Shown one piece after another: positions 63,838 to 64,000 of a DNA stretch of 64,000 nucleotides. The stretch comes from Isoetes taiwanensis (taxonomy: Eukaryota > Streptophyta > Lycopodiopsida > Isoetales > Isoetaceae): the NCBI GenBank assembly GCA_021234155.1, contig JAJEKV010000028.1:10184134-10248133 (forward strand), read 5' to 3'. The translations under genes and the position numbers were made by a program. Every line of letters begins with the position of its first letter. Position 1 is the stretch's first letter. A model generated the notes under the pieces. That model had not been told where the DNA came from. It made no database searches and worked only from the letters and a program-made list of their open reading frames with translations.

Positions 63838-64000
63838 CTCATTCTTCATTCTTTCTTCCTTATTTTTCTTCCTCATTCTTTCTTCCATGTTTCATTTCTT
63901 CCTCATTCTACCTCATTCTTTTCTCATTCTTCCTCATTCTTCCCATTCTTTTCTCCCATTCTTCCCATTCTCTCCTCCCATTCTTCCCTCCCATTCTTTC
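63838..64000. repeat. Pyrimidine-rich microsatellite (TTCCTCATTC-like)
   Basis: Variants of CTTCCTCATT and CTTCCCATTC repeat to the end of the window. Just before it, TTGAATAGGTCTTTGGA is repeated three times (63764-63809). Confidence 0.85.

Overview
The window looks like nuclear DNA of a land plant with a large, repeat-rich genome. The evidence is plant-type LINEs, Ty3/gypsy and Ty1/copia LTR elements, one Helitron end, a plant-type mTERF reading frame, GT/AG introns and fragments of plant-like nicotinamidase and CinA-like genes. I cannot name the species; the unusual LTR-element architecture and low gene density would suit a gymnosperm, fern or lycophyte, but that is a guess.

Layout. 1-23.9 kb is one deeply nested block. 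An L1-like LINE (1-1784 and 22220-23940) is split by a 20.4-kb Ty3/gypsy array (1790-22214) with three LTRs and two internal regions, flanked by one 5-bp duplication (TCGGG). Internal copy 1 has a broken gag but an open 1189-codon pol. Internal copy 2 has an open gag, but its pol is interrupted by a minus-strand LINE (11601-16152), itself split by a plus-strand LINE (12591-15295), and by a palindrome-ended insertion (17285-18312). The pol order is protease, archaeal-type RNase H, reverse transcriptase, degenerate Ty3-type RNase H, integrase. 24-32.6 kb holds element debris: a copia fragment (minus), a 5' gypsy piece with LTR, PBS, gag and protease, and a second copia fragment (minus). 32.6-44 kb is mostly non-coding, with a Helitron 3' end, a cluster of short hairpins and decayed gene fragments (CinA-like, nicotinamidase-like, one unidentified).

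44.1-48.3 kb is the only convincing cellular gene pair: an intronless mTERF-family gene (+) facing an uncharacterised spliced gene (-), tail to tail. 49.8-52.95 kb is a GC-rich LINE 5' region with tandem 104-bp repeats and an endonuclease domain. 53.45-62.7 kb is a long-unit tandem repeat array split by a nearly full-length copia element (56271-61676) with LTRs, PBS and PPT. The last 1.3 kb has repeat remnants, GACGT palindromes and a pyrimidine-rich microsatellite.

Two points stand out: the RNase H rearrangement in the gypsy pol, and clustered differences between repeat copies at CAG/CTG sites (often CAG to CGG and CTG to CCG) that break reading frames in sharply bounded segments. The second looks more like a consensus error at methylated CHG sites than biology, and it affects how the pseudogenes here should be read.
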